A stretch of 64,000 nucleotides of DNA from Clostridium_X cadaveris (GCF_039521325.1 NZ_BAAACD010000016.1), one strand, 5' to 3'; numbered from the stretch's first letter, positions 45,165 through 53,931 are shown. Made by a program: numbers and translations. Notes: a model not told the origin generated them from the sequence alone.

Positions 45165-45536
45165 TTAGTGACTTTCACAATGATCATGAGTACAACTATT
45201 TTGTACTCCTATTCTTTGTAATTTGTTCTCACTAAATAATCTTATATTTTCTTCTGCTGATAAAGGTTCAGCTCTATAAACCTTTATTCCTTCTGCTTCT
45301 AACTTTAATAATGCACCTTTTCCTATACCACCTACTAGTGCAAAATCAACTCTTTCACCTTCTATAGCCTTAAGAGGTTGGCACTTTCCATGTTCATGTC
45401 CTAAATCTCCATTTGCGATTCCCTTTATTTCTTTAGTTTCTGAATCATAAATTAGGAAATAAGGTGCTGAACCAAAATGTCCATACGCAATACTTTCTAA
45501 TCCCTTAAATTTTTCAACTGGTATACAAATTCTCAT
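45165..45536 (-). CDS. NifX/NifB-type Fe-Mo-cofactor-binding domain protein
   Basis: 123-residue small protein of the dinitrogenase iron-molybdenum cofactor family (PVEKFKGLESIAYGHFGSAP, VDFALVGGIGKGALLKLEAEG), ending in a His/Cys tail (CTHDHCESH). Members bind metal clusters; outside nitrogenase operons their role is unknown. It is cotranscribed with the ArsR regulator: its AGGAGG site overlaps the end of that gene. Confidence 0.85.
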   Translation of the reverse strand: MRICIPVEKFKGLESIAYGHFGSAPYFLIYDSETKEIKGIANGDLGHEHGKCQPLKAIEGERVDFALVGGIGKGALLKLEAEGIKVYRAEPLSAEENIRLFSENKLQRIGVQNSCTHDHCESH

Positions 45537-45538
45537 AC

Positions 45539-45907
45539 TTAGTCCTCCTTAATTCTTTTACAACATTTATTTTTATTTGCCTTACATGCAATATTGCAAT
45601 CATTTGGAATATAAGTTTCTACACTGCAGCTTCCACATATCTCACTATCTCTTATATATTTTATAAATTGTTCCAATTCCTTAATCTTATCTTCCTTTAA
45701 TTTATAGTGAACATAATATCCCTGCTTTTCACCATAAATTAAATCTGCCTCTCTTAGAATTTTTAGATGTTGAGATACAGCTGCTTCTGACAATCCTAGA
45801 TGTCTCGCTATTCCTTTCCCACATATTCTTCTTCGGGAAAGTATTATTAAAATTTTTAATCTATTTTCGTCACTGAGCGCCTTAAACGCCTGAACTATAT
45901 TTTCCAT
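45539..45907 (-). CDS. ArsR-family regulator with Cys-rich tail
   Basis: 122 residues. Winged helix of the ArsR/SmtB type (LSDENRLKILIILSRR, GLSEAAVSQHLKILREADLI). The C-terminal 32 residues hold six cysteines (91, 94, 104, 108, 115, 116), which suggests binding of a metal or Fe-S cluster; the usual ELCVCDL alpha-3 site is replaced by RRRICGKGIA with a single Cys29. It lies ahead of the NifX-type gene and has an operator-like palindrome at its promoter, so autoregulation is likely. Confidence 0.85.
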   Translation of the reverse strand: MENIVQAFKALSDENRLKILIILSRRRICGKGIARHLGLSEAAVSQHLKILREADLIYGEKQGYYVHYKLKEDKIKELEQFIKYIRDSEICGSCSVETYIPNDCNIACKANKNKCCKRIKED

Positions 45908-45924
45908 AAGTTTTCTTCTCCATC

Positions 45925-45946
45925 TAATTAAGTAATTGCTTAATTA
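45925..45946. promoter_or_regulatory. ArsR-type operator palindrome
   Basis: TAATTAAG/CTTAATTA perfect arms with six bases between, just downstream of the -10 and 18 bases before the ArsR start codon. Confidence 0.6.
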
Positions 45947-45947
45947 A

Positions 45948-45976
45948 ATAATAACTCTCTTATTTAGTTTTGTCAA
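45948..45976 (-). promoter_or_regulatory. sigma-A promoter of the ArsR/NifX operon
   Basis: Minus strand TTGACA (45971-45976), 17-base spacer, TATTAT (45948-45953). Confidence 0.7.
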
Positions 45977-46024
45977 ATATATCTATTGTTTTAATTTAAA
46001 ATTTCATATTTTTTATTTTCTTTC

Positions 46025-46053
46025 TTGATTTAATAAATTAACTTCTGTATAAT
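46025..46053 (+). promoter_or_regulatory. promoter of the preQ1 leader
   Basis: TTGATT (46025-46030), 17-base spacer, TATAAT (46048-46053) with an upstream TG, about 20 bases before the aptamer. Confidence 0.7.
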
Positions 46054-46073
46054 CATAAAGGATAATTTAATAT

Positions 46074-46114
46074 GGACAGTTCGTAAGCCGCCTGTCCCAA
46101 AACAAAACTAAGGC
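46074..46114 (+). ncRNA. preQ1-I riboswitch aptamer
   Basis: P1 stem GGACAG (46074-46079)/CTGTCC (46092-46097), a loop TTCGTAAGCCGC, and an A-rich tail CAAAACAAAACTAAGGC. The loop GCC (46087-46089) pairs with GGC (46112-46114), closing the H-type pseudoknot. Loop and tail closely resemble the Thermoanaerobacter preQ1-I aptamer (UCGCAGUAACC, AACAAAACAAGG). The downstream gene is queT, a usual target of this class. Confidence 0.75.
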
Positions 46115-46130
46115 ACCTTTTAAGTAGGAT

Positions 46131-46160
46131 GCTGTATCATTTTCGGTATAGCTTTTATTT
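46131..46160 (+). terminator. expression-platform hairpin of the preQ1 riboswitch
   Basis: GCTGTATC/GGTATAGC (two G-U pairs), six-base loop, then TTTTATTT: a terminator 16 bases after the aptamer. Confidence 0.55.
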
Positions 46161-46179
46161 GCGCATTTTTCATTCTTAT

Positions 46180-46215
46180 AAAAGGTCTGTCTTTGTGACA
46201 GATCTTTTATTTTTT
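46180..46215 (+). terminator. second terminator in the queT leader
   Basis: AAAAGGTCTGTC/GACAGATCTTTT 12-base stem with TTTGT loop and ATTTTTT tail, still 190 bases before queT. From 46216 to 46407 I see only AT-rich sequence with a weak hairpin near 46275. Confidence 0.75.
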
Positions 46216-46407
46216 GCAAAGTATATAATAACTTTGTTTATTCATGACGCATATAATTCTCCTATTTAAGCTTATGTATTTTATAAGTTTAAGGCGCATT
46301 AGATTGTTAAATTTGCATAAGGCTTAATAAAAAATATTAGAATTTTTACAATTTGACTTTTAAATATTCTAATTAACTTAATATATATTTAGGAGGAATT
46401 ATATAAT

Positions 46408-46935
46408 ATGAATAAATCTTCAAAAAAACTAACCGTAAATGCACTAGCAAAAATATCTTTGGTAGCTACTCTATATTGCGTAGTAACTATAGCATTTTCC
46501 GAAATTTCTTATGGTGGAATCCAAGCAAGGCCATCTGAACTTTTAAATTTCTTAGCTTTTATAGATCCTTTGTACATTCCAGGGCTTGTCCTAGGTTGTG
46601 CTATATCTAACCTATATAGCTTTGGATTTATTGATGTAATAGTTGGAAGTCTTGCAACTTTAGTTTCAACATATATGATATATAAAAGCAAAAACTTATT
46701 TGTGGCCTCTTTATGGCCTCTTATAAATGCTATAGTTGTTCCTATAGAACTTTACATAGTTGCTAATCAGCCTATTTTATTTAATGTAGTAACTATCTTC
46801 ATAGGAGAGTTCTTAGTTATGACAATAGTTGGATATCCTTTATTCAAAAAACTATTTAAAAATAAGCATCTTGTAGATGTGCTTTTAATCAATAAAGAAA
46901 ATAGAACTAATTTAAAAAAGTTAGAATTACTATAA
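46408..46935 (+). CDS. queT: QueT family transporter
   Basis: 175-residue membrane protein with about five hydrophobic segments and the QueT-family N-terminal stretch (YGGIQARPSELLNFLAF). It is the substrate-binding S component of an ECF-type transporter for a queuosine precursor, needed for tRNA modification. A preQ1-I aptamer lies upstream. AGGAGG precedes the ATG by 11 bases. Confidence 0.88.
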   Translation: MNKSSKKLTVNALAKISLVATLYCVVTIAFSEISYGGIQARPSELLNFLAFIDPLYIPGLVLGCAISNLYSFGFIDVIVGSLATLVSTYMIYKSKNLFVASLWPLINAIVVPIELYIVANQPILFNVVTIFIGEFLVMTIVGYPLFKKLFKNKHLVDVLLINKENRTNLKKLELL

Positions 46936-46964
46936 AAGGAGCCTTTTGGCTCCTTTATTTTTTT
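46934..46964 (+). terminator. terminator after queT
   Basis: AAAGGAGCC/GGCTCCTTT with a four-base loop and a long T run. Confidence 0.85.
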
Positions 46965-47229
46965 AGGCTTTCATATTATTTGTGAATTTATTTTTTGCTT
47001 TTTCTATAGCTTGTTGTTGTGCTTGCTCTACTTGATACCATCCTTTTTGTTCCATAGCCTTAAACACCTTATATTGGTCTTTTATAGCCTCATTGCAGAC
47101 CTGTTCAAAGTTAGAGTGAACACATTCAGTAGCTGCTTCTTGAATGGCATGATTGTATAATGATACTAATGATTTTTCAGAAGTTAATACATCGGTTAAT
47201 AATTCTTTATCTGTCATTGTCTTGTTCAT
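46963..47229 (-). CDS. CotF-type spore coat protein
   Basis: 88-residue helical protein with the CotF/ferritin-like pattern (KELLTDVLTSEKSLVSLYNH, KDQYKVFKAMEQKGWYQVE). Part of the spore coat in Bacillus and clostridia. ATG after AGGAGG. It follows a shorter relative by 12 bases; both are probably expressed in the mother cell. Confidence 0.8.
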   Translation of the reverse strand: MNKTMTDKELLTDVLTSEKSLVSLYNHAIQEAATECVHSNFEQVCNEAIKDQYKVFKAMEQKGWYQVEQAQQQAIEKAKNKFTNNMKA

Positions 47230-47241
47230 TTTTCAATCCTC

Positions 47242-47421
47242 CTATTGATTTAATTCTGCAAATAATGTTCCAAAATGTTTTTGATGACATGAGGCAAGTT
47301 CATTTAAAAGTTGTTTTATTTCAGTATCTTGAACTCTATTCGCATAATCTAAACATTTTGTTTGAAGCTCTTGTTCTGCTCCTAAACAATCTTCTAAATA
47401 GGAAAGCTCTTTATTTGTCAT
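47242..47421 (-). CDS. small CotF-like/coat-associated protein
   Basis: 59 residues, two predicted helices (LSYLEDCLGAEQELQTKCLD, LLNELASCHQKHFGTLFAEL), a half-size partner of the downstream CotF-type protein. The frame is open for 38 more codons, but AGGAGG lies seven bases before the ATG at 47421, so the short form is chosen. First gene of a two-gene coat unit. Confidence 0.7.
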   Translation of the reverse strand: MTNKELSYLEDCLGAEQELQTKCLDYANRVQDTEIKQLLNELASCHQKHFGTLFAELNQ

Positions 47422-47557
47422 ATTGGTTCCTCCTGATTTATATATTATTATGTTTCTTAAGGTTGTATGGCTTTCGTGGTCAGTTTTATTTTGTGCTAAA
47501 GTACTCACTTTATGCAAAGCATATTTTATAATCATTTCAATTAATTTATAAAAAAAT

Positions 47558-47589
47558 GTGCTGTAAAATGTCTTTACATTTTACAGCAC
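47558..47589. terminator. terminator after the catalase gene
   Basis: GTGCTGTAAAATGT/ACATTTTACAGCAC perfect 14-base stem, four-base loop, A/T runs both sides. Confidence 0.85.
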
Positions 47590-47599
47590 ACTTTTTATT

Positions 47600-49057
47600 T
47601 TACTCATAATCCGCAATTTTAAGAGCCTTAGCAACTCTTTTTCCAAATTCAGGACAAGCTTTAGTAAAATTACCTATAGCTCTAATTTGAATTTCTTCAT
47701 TAACTTGCCATAAATCACTTGCTATATTATCTACAAGGTGATTTTTTTCCATTTCTGTCATAGCGTTATACCTATCTCCAGCTTGTTTAAAATCATCAGT
47801 GTCTGGTATGACTTTTCTTTCAACTTTTCCAGCCACATACTCTGAAGGTATAATCATTCCTTTGGCTTCTTTTGGATTCCCATCATCTAAAGTGTTTGGA
47901 TTATAGTTTACTGTTCCTGACTTTGCAAAGTATCTCATAGATCCATCTTGCATATTATTGTTCACTGAACACTTAGGTCTATTAATTGGAAGCTGTACAA
48001 AATTTGTACCTATTCTATATCTTTGTGTATCAGTATAAGAAAAAATTCTTCCTTGAAGTAGCTTATCTGCAGACAATTCTATTCCTGGAACAACATTTGC
48101 TGGACAAAAAGCTGCCTGTTCCACTTCAGCAAAAAAATTTTCAGGTGCTTTATCTAGGACAAGTTTTCCAACTTTCATCAATGGGAATTTCTCCTCTGGC
48201 CATACTTTCGTCGCATCTAATGGATCAAAATCAAGTTTATAATTTTCTTTTGTATCCATAAGCTGTACTAAAAGTTCATATTCTACCGTCTCACCTTTCT
48301 CCAAGGTGTCATATAAATCTTTTGTTGCAACATCAGGATCGGCTCCAGCTAAAAATTCTGCTTCTTTTCTATCTATAGTTTCAATTCCTAAAGCTGGTTT
48401 CCAATGATATTTTACAAATCTTCTTTCGCCCTTATCATTTAACCAAATGTATGTGTTAACCCCGAAGCCTTCAATTCTTCTATAGCTTTTTATTGTTCCT
48501 CTATCTGAGTATACCCACGTTATCATATGAGTTGTTTCAGGCATACTGGAGAAGAAATCCCATACTCTATTCTGGTCAATAATATTAGTATCTGGTGCTG
48601 GTTTAAGTGCGTGAATTAAGTCAGGAAACTTTATAGCATCTCTTATAAAAAATACTGGTATATCATTACCTGCTAAATCATAATTTCCATCTTTTGTGTA
48701 GAACTTTACTGCAAATCCTCTAGGGTCTCTTGCAGTATCTGCTGATCCTTTAGAGCCTATTACTGTAGAAAATCTTACAAACACAGGAGTTTTTTCATCT
48801 GGATTTTGTAAAAACTTAGCTATAGTATAATGTTTCATAGGCCTGTAAACTTGAAAATATCCATAAGCTCCTGCACCTTTTGCATGTACAACTCTCTCTG
48901 GAATCCTCTCTCTATCAAATTGAGCTAATTTTTCTATAAGCTGTATATCTTGAAGCAAAACAGATCCTCTATCTCCAACAGTCAATGAATTTTGATCGTT
49001 CATTATTGGAGCCCCTTCATTGGTTGTTAAAAAATTTTTATTTTCATAATCCCTCAT
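47600..49057 (-). CDS. katA: catalase, heme-dependent small-subunit type
   Basis: 485 residues. Catalytic His in RERIPERVVHAKGAGAYG near 60, Asn in GNDIPVFFIRDAIKFPDL near 133, and heme-ligand Tyr in GRIFSYTDTQRYRIG near 340. Breaks down hydrogen peroxide in the cytosol. The ATG at 49057 follows TTGGAGGAATTT. A PerR box overlaps its promoter, so peroxide induction is likely. Confidence 0.96.
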   Translation of the reverse strand: MRDYENKNFLTTNEGAPIMNDQNSLTVGDRGSVLLQDIQLIEKLAQFDRERIPERVVHAKGAGAYGYFQVYRPMKHYTIAKFLQNPDEKTPVFVRFSTVIGSKGSADTARDPRGFAVKFYTKDGNYDLAGNDIPVFFIRDAIKFPDLIHALKPAPDTNIIDQNRVWDFFSSMPETTHMITWVYSDRGTIKSYRRIEGFGVNTYIWLNDKGERRFVKYHWKPALGIETIDRKEAEFLAGADPDVATKDLYDTLEKGETVEYELLVQLMDTKENYKLDFDPLDATKVWPEEKFPLMKVGKLVLDKAPENFFAEVEQAAFCPANVVPGIELSADKLLQGRIFSYTDTQRYRIGTNFVQLPINRPKCSVNNNMQDGSMRYFAKSGTVNYNPNTLDDGNPKEAKGMIIPSEYVAGKVERKVIPDTDDFKQAGDRYNAMTEMEKNHLVDNIASDLWQVNEEIQIRAIGNFTKACPEFGKRVAKALKIADYE

Positions 49058-49079
49058 AAATTCCTCCAAGGATTTATAA

Positions 49080-49094
49080 CTATAATTATTATAT
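49080..49094. promoter_or_regulatory. PerR box of the catalase gene
   Basis: CTATAATTATTATAT matches the PerR consensus TTATAATNATTATAA at 13 of 15 positions, 23 bases before the catalase start. Confidence 0.65.
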
Positions 49095-49220
49095 TAATTT
49101 ATAGTTACTGCTGTTACATTATTTATCATTTTTCATATATGAAAACCAATGGTATTATTTTGGTATTTGATATACAATTTTATTTAAGAATACTTTTTAT
49201 AATGTAAGGGGGACAAATTT

Positions 49221-49853
49221 ATGTATACTTGTGATTCTTGTAAACAAAATAACTGTAAAAATGGAGATATTGAAAATGCTCCTTTAAACTGCCCATGCAG
49301 ATTAGAAGAAGAGCAGGAAAAAATAAAAGATCATTATAATGATGATGAGATCCTTAATATAGCACATAATTCAGCATTAGTAGAAAGTGAAGGTTACTGT
49401 CAAAAGACAAGAGTTGAAGAAATAATAGATTTTGCTCATAAATGTGGATATAAAAAAATAGGTGTTGCTTTCTGCATAGGACTTATAAAAGAAGCCCAAA
49501 TTTTCTGCTCTATACTTCGTCACCACGGATTTGAAGTTGAATCTATAGTCTGTAAGAATGGAAGCATACCAAAATCCTTTATAAACATATCTGACTCTGA
49601 ACAAGTTAGACCAGGAACTTACGAACCAATGTGCAATCCAATAGGACAAGCAATACTTCTAAATGAAGCTCACACAGATTTAAATATATTATTAGGTTTG
49701 TGCGTAGGTCATGATTCACTATTTATAAAGCACTCTGATGCTCCAATAACAGTTTTTGCAGTAAAAGACAGAGTATTATGTCATAATCCTCTTGCTGCGA
49801 TATACGGGGCTGACAAGTATTATAAATCAAAGTTGTTTGGTGGAAGCCGATAA
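49221..49853 (+). CDS. DUF1847 metal-binding protein
   Basis: 210 residues of the DUF1847 family. Cysteine pairs at the start (YTCDSCKQNNC and LNCPCR) suggest a zinc or Fe-S site, and later CNPIGQA, LGLCVGHDSLF and KDRVLCHNPLAAIYG are family blocks. Function unknown. AAGGGGG precedes the ATG. Single gene between two terminators, divergent from catalase. Confidence 0.85.
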   Translation: MYTCDSCKQNNCKNGDIENAPLNCPCRLEEEQEKIKDHYNDDEILNIAHNSALVESEGYCQKTRVEEIIDFAHKCGYKKIGVAFCIGLIKEAQIFCSILRHHGFEVESIVCKNGSIPKSFINISDSEQVRPGTYEPMCNPIGQAILLNEAHTDLNILLGLCVGHDSLFIKHSDAPITVFAVKDRVLCHNPLAAIYGADKYYKSKLFGGSR

Positions 49854-49854
49854 A

Positions 49855-49893
49855 AAAAAGCTTTCATTGCGCAAAAGTAATGAAAGCTTTTTT
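49855..49893 (+). terminator. terminator after the DUF1847 gene
   Basis: AAAAGCTTTCATT/AATGAAAGCTTTT stem and T6. Confidence 0.85.
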
Positions 49894-50043
49894 ATTTTAA
49901 ATAAAACTGCACTTTCTATAACTGAATATAGTTGTTTTTTTAACTTCTATTCATAGTTCTTTGATGTTTCTATTTCAGCACACTCCTTCAAACCTTATGG
50001 TATAATATTATTAAGGAAATACTATTATAGAGAGGAGTCTTTT

Positions 50044-50277
50044 ATGAGTAGTGTTGTGATAATGGGAAAAGTATTTGGCTCTCTAGTGCTCATAGCTCTT
50101 GGAATCCCCGCCTATTATGCTATATTTCACACTGAAAGCTTTATAGACTTTTCCTACAGATTTAATTCTTATAACTATGGCGACCCCAAACATCATACCT
50201 TGATTTTAACTAAAATAGAAGGTGTGCTATATCTCATCCTTTCTTTCATCGTACTTTTAATCTTATGGCTTTCTTAA
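50044..50277 (+). CDS. small membrane protein
   Basis: 77 residues with two membrane helices (about 7-27 and 56-76) joined by a polar, Tyr/Asn-rich loop. No family recognised. GAGAGGAG lies seven bases before the ATG, and a terminator follows, so it is a genuine small gene. Confidence 0.65.
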   Translation: MSSVVIMGKVFGSLVLIALGIPAYYAIFHTESFIDFSYRFNSYNYGDPKHHTLILTKIEGVLYLILSFIVLLILWLS

Positions 50278-50312
50278 TATATTAAAATCACAAAATTAAA
50301 TAGTATTATGGA

Positions 50313-50347
50313 AAAATCCATGAAGATTTGAAGTCTTCATGGATTTT
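50313..50347. terminator. bidirectional terminator
   Basis: AAAATCCATGAAGA/TCTTCATGGATTTT perfect 14-base stem between convergent genes. Confidence 0.85.
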
Positions 50348-50348
50348 C

Positions 50349-51551
50349 TTATTTTATCTTTTCATTTATGATTTTATTAATATTATCGGGATTTATTTTT
50401 GTAATAGTTTTGTCCTGAAGCTCATATTTATTTTTCAGTTTAAGGATTCTCTCTATGCTTTCATCAATTCTTTCTTCTGAGATACTTCCTTCTTTAAGAG
50501 CCTCCTTTATAATTTCTATTATCAATCTTGTCTCTTCACAACCTTTAGAACTCACTATAACATCAACACCTGCATTTATACTTTTAATTACAGCATCTCT
50601 CAAAAGATAATTCTTCGCTATAGCTCCCATATTTATGTCATCAGTAAATATAACTCCATTATAGTTAAATTCTTTACGTAATATGTCCGTTGCCACTGTT
50701 TTAGACATAGTAGCTGGGTTTTTATCATCTATATTTTTTAAAACAATATGACTTACCATTATTCCATCTACTCCGTATTCAACGGCTTTTTTAAATGGTA
50801 TAAACTCAATAGTATCAAGCCTTTTTCTGTCATGATTTAAATATGGAAGCTCATAATGAGAATCTGCTTTTGTGTCTCCATGTCCCGGGAAATGTTTTAC
50901 TACTGAAATTACATTACTGTCTTTTAACCCACTCATAAATTGTAAACCCATCCTGCATACTATATCCGGATTATCACCAAAAGCTCTGTCTCCTATCACT
51001 TTATTTTCTGGGTTACTGGCTATATCTAGTACTGGAGCAAAATCCAAATTAAATCCAAAGCTTTTTATAGTTTCTCCCAATAAATTTCCAATTTTATAAC
51101 TAAGTTTTTCATCATCCAATTTTCCTATATTAGCTGCACTTGGAAATTTATCAATTTCTTTTGGAAGCCGTGATACCCTTCCTCCCTCTTGGTCTACTGA
51201 TACAAATATAGGTACACCTCCATTAATGCTGTTTATCTCTTTTATAGAGTTAGTAAATTCTACAAGTTGATTTGAATCTTTTATATTTGATCTAAATAGT
51301 ATAATTCCACCTATATGGTATTTTTCGATAAGTTCTTTCAATTCTTCACTGACAGTTTCTCCTTGGAATCCACTTATAACAAGCTGCCCCACTTTTTCAT
51401 CTAAGGTCATGGCATTAATTTGCTTCTCTATTTCCCTTTTCTCCTTTAAAGATATCAGCCAGAAAGAAATTTTATCCTTCTGGCTGATGCACAATCCTAA
51501 AAGTAGTAGAAAGAGAAGAGAAATTAAGAGAATGCATTTTCCCTTTTTCAA
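50349..51551 (-). CDS. GH3 beta-N-acetylhexosaminidase (NagZ-type)
   Basis: 400 residues. An N-terminal hydrophobic segment (about 5-23) exports or anchors it. Single GH3 barrel with VGQLVISGFQG, VDQEGGRVSRLP, the NagZ His/Asp loop KHFPGHGDTKADSHYELP near 218, and nucleophile Asp in VIFTDDINMGAI. It should remove N-acetylglucosamine from cell-wall fragments outside the membrane. The start is a TTG six bases after GGAAGGGAT. Third gene of a probable unit with the alcohol dehydrogenase and TIGR00300 genes. Confidence 0.88.
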   Translation of the reverse strand: MKKGKCILLISLLFLLLLGLCISQKDKISFWLISLKEKREIEKQINAMTLDEKVGQLVISGFQGETVSEELKELIEKYHIGGIILFRSNIKDSNQLVEFTNSIKEINSINGGVPIFVSVDQEGGRVSRLPKEIDKFPSAANIGKLDDEKLSYKIGNLLGETIKSFGFNLDFAPVLDIASNPENKVIGDRAFGDNPDIVCRMGLQFMSGLKDSNVISVVKHFPGHGDTKADSHYELPYLNHDRKRLDTIEFIPFKKAVEYGVDGIMVSHIVLKNIDDKNPATMSKTVATDILRKEFNYNGVIFTDDINMGAIAKNYLLRDAVIKSINAGVDVIVSSKGCEETRLIIEIIKEALKEGSISEERIDESIERILKLKNKYELQDKTITKINPDNINKIINEKIK

Positions 51552-51575
51552 TTCTATCCCTTCCTTAAATTCAAT

Positions 51576-52742
51576 TTATAGGGCTGACTTATATATATTT
51601 AAAACATCTTTAGTTTCTAATAATTCAAAACTTCCTATAGCTCCAAATCTAGTAGCCTGCTTTGCCATAAGTTCAAGCTTTTCTTCTCCTATTCCAACTT
51701 CTCTAAGAGTTTCTGGAATTCCTAAACTCTCTGTGAAATACTTATTTGTCATATCTATAGCTTTATTTGCTATATCATATCTATCTAGATTCTTATCTAT
51801 ATCCCATACGTTTACTCCGTACTCTACAAACTTATCTACAGTATCATCATTCAAAACATATCTCATCCAATGAGGAGTAAGTATTGCAAGGCCTACCCCA
51901 TGAGTTATATCATAAAATGCACTTAATTCATGCTCCATAGGATGAACACTCCATGCATTATTCTTTCCACAGTCTAATATTCCATTTATAGCCAAGCTTG
52001 ATGCCCACATAAGATTTGCTCTTGCATCATAGTTATTAGAATCTTCCACGGCTATCTTTCCATACTTTATACAAGTTTTTAAAAGTGCTTCTGCCATTCT
52101 ATCTTGAACATAAGCATTTCTCTCAGCACTGAAATATTCCTCAAATATGTGACTCATTATATCTGCTGTTCCTGCTGCTGTCTGGTTCTTTGGAACAGAG
52201 TATGTGTATTCTGGATCTAATATAGATGCCTTTGGTCTCATTCCTTCGTTAGCCATTCCGAGCTTCTCATTTGTATCCATATTTGATATAACTGCAAACG
52301 GGTCCATCTCAGAACCAGTTGCTGATAATGTAAGAACTGATATTACAGGTAAAACTTTTGTTATCTTTGAAGCATTAGCAACTATATCCCATGGATCTCC
52401 CTCATAATAATAGGCTGCTCCTATAGCCTTTGCACAGTCTATTGTGCTTCCTCCCCCTACAGCTAAAATGACTTCTATATTATTTTCTCTGCAAAGCTTA
52501 GCACCTTCCCCTACAGAAGTAACTCTTGGATTTGGATCTACTCCTCCCAATTCAAATACCTCTATATCGGCTTCTTTTAAAAGTACTATAACTTTATCAT
52601 ATAAGCCCATTTTTTTTATACTTCCACCGCCATAAACCATCAATACTTTGCTGCCATATTTTTTTACTGCCTCTGAAAGTTTTGATATCTGTCCTTTACC
52701 GAAATATATTTCCGTCGGTATTGAGTAATGAAAATTTCTCAT
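51576..52742 (-). CDS. iron-containing alcohol dehydrogenase (butanol dehydrogenase type)
   Basis: 388 residues. Fe-ADH fold: YGGGSIKKMGLYDKV, GGGSTIDCAKAIG (cofactor), ATGSEMDP, and the metal-binding His set in MSHIFEEYF, HPMEHELSAFYDITHGVGLA. Closest in layout to the NAD(P)H-dependent butanol dehydrogenases of solvent-forming clostridia. It lies 19 bases after the TIGR00300 gene. No aldehyde dehydrogenase is adjacent. Confidence 0.92.
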   Translation of the reverse strand: MRNFHYSIPTEIYFGKGQISKLSEAVKKYGSKVLMVYGGGSIKKMGLYDKVIVLLKEADIEVFELGGVDPNPRVTSVGEGAKLCRENNIEVILAVGGGSTIDCAKAIGAAYYYEGDPWDIVANASKITKVLPVISVLTLSATGSEMDPFAVISNMDTNEKLGMANEGMRPKASILDPEYTYSVPKNQTAAGTADIMSHIFEEYFSAERNAYVQDRMAEALLKTCIKYGKIAVEDSNNYDARANLMWASSLAINGILDCGKNNAWSVHPMEHELSAFYDITHGVGLAILTPHWMRYVLNDDTVDKFVEYGVNVWDIDKNLDRYDIANKAIDMTNKYFTESLGIPETLREVGIGEEKLELMAKQATRFGAIGSFELLETKDVLNIYKSAL

Positions 52743-52761
52743 TTTTTAATCCCCCTTTGTA

Positions 52762-53847
52762 TTACTGGTCTAATAATGTTTTAACCTTAAATAGAAAATC
52801 GTGAATATTTGAAACTATAGTTGTTACCTCTAAAGTTCCTCTATCTCTAAGTTTATTTAAAACAAACTCTGAAATATCAACTGCATATATAAATACAGGT
52901 CTTACTTCTCCGTTTACTACAGTGTAAGAAGGCGTTACGTTGCCTGTAGCTATAGTATGAAGCTGAGTCGCAAGGCATATAACTGTAGTAGCCTTCCTAG
53001 TATGCTTTCTCATTGCGTCTTGCGCTTCTGCCATATTAGATTTTACAGGAATAAGTGGCCCGTCATCTCTTATAGAACCTGTAAGCACATATGGAATATT
53101 ATTTTTAACACATGAATATATAACACCGTTATCTATTCCATATTCTCTTATAGCCTCCTCTACTCCTCCTGCTCTATTAATTAAATTTATCGTATCTAAG
53201 TGATGATAATGTCCATTCTTTTTATTTTCCAGTGAGGTTATATCCTGTCCTAATGCAGTATGAAACAATGCTCCTTCTAAATCATGAGTACCAACTGCAT
53301 TTCCTCCAAATATTGCATGAGCATATCCTCTATTTATTATCTCTGACATAGCTTCTCTTGATTTATCATCAAATACTGCTGCTGGTCCTAAAACCCACAC
53401 TATATAGCCATTATCTTTTTCATATTTTAATAAATCACATAGCTTTTTATAATCTTTTGCGTAAGGAGTTTCTCTGGATCTTCCTGTTCTAAATCCAAAG
53501 ACATCACTTGTGCTTTCTTCATCGTAAAATCCTGAGGCATGAAGGTATATACCCTCACTTCCATCTTCTGTACGTCCCACAATTACCTTATCCTTAGGTT
53601 CTAATCGTCTAAATTCCTTTGCTTCAACCTCTCCATTTTCAAGTATCACAGGAACACAATCCATTCTACTTTCTTTTATAAGCACCCAAGAGCCATTTAT
53701 TTTATAATACTCTGGATACATAGAAGTCCCATGATAATTATCTGGAGCTATCCCTTTCATCTTTACTTCTTCAAATTTTACATTTGGTGCATTCTTTAAG
53801 TCAGATCTGTTAAAGTCCGGTTCATTAAACTTAGGCATAGAAAACAA
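52762..53847 (-). CDS. TIGR00300 family protein (ornithine cyclodeaminase-like)
   Basis: 361 residues of the TIGR00300/LOR-SDH-related family; archaeal and cyanobacterial relatives convert ornithine to proline with NAD, an activity that is inferred here. Blocks: VVGRTEDGSEGIYLHASG-like start of the core, VLGPAAVFDD, FGGNAVGTHDLEGALFHTALG, and LTGSIRDDGPLIPV. The TTG at 53847 lies seven bases after AAGGGGG, while the ATG three codons later is 16 bases away, so TTG is chosen. First gene of the unit with the alcohol dehydrogenase. Confidence 0.75.
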   Translation of the reverse strand: MFSMPKFNEPDFNRSDLKNAPNVKFEEVKMKGIAPDNYHGTSMYPEYYKINGSWVLIKESRMDCVPVILENGEVEAKEFRRLEPKDKVIVGRTEDGSEGIYLHASGFYDEESTSDVFGFRTGRSRETPYAKDYKKLCDLLKYEKDNGYIVWVLGPAAVFDDKSREAMSEIINRGYAHAIFGGNAVGTHDLEGALFHTALGQDITSLENKKNGHYHHLDTINLINRAGGVEEAIREYGIDNGVIYSCVKNNIPYVLTGSIRDDGPLIPVKSNMAEAQDAMRKHTRKATTVICLATQLHTIATGNVTPSYTVVNGEVRPVFIYAVDISEFVLNKLRDRGTLEVTTIVSNIHDFLFKVKTLLDQ

Positions 53848-53931
53848 TTATATACCCCCTTATCATAAATTAATAATATTATTTTAAACTATAACTCTAT
53901 TATATCATTCCCAATAACTTTGAATAGCAAT

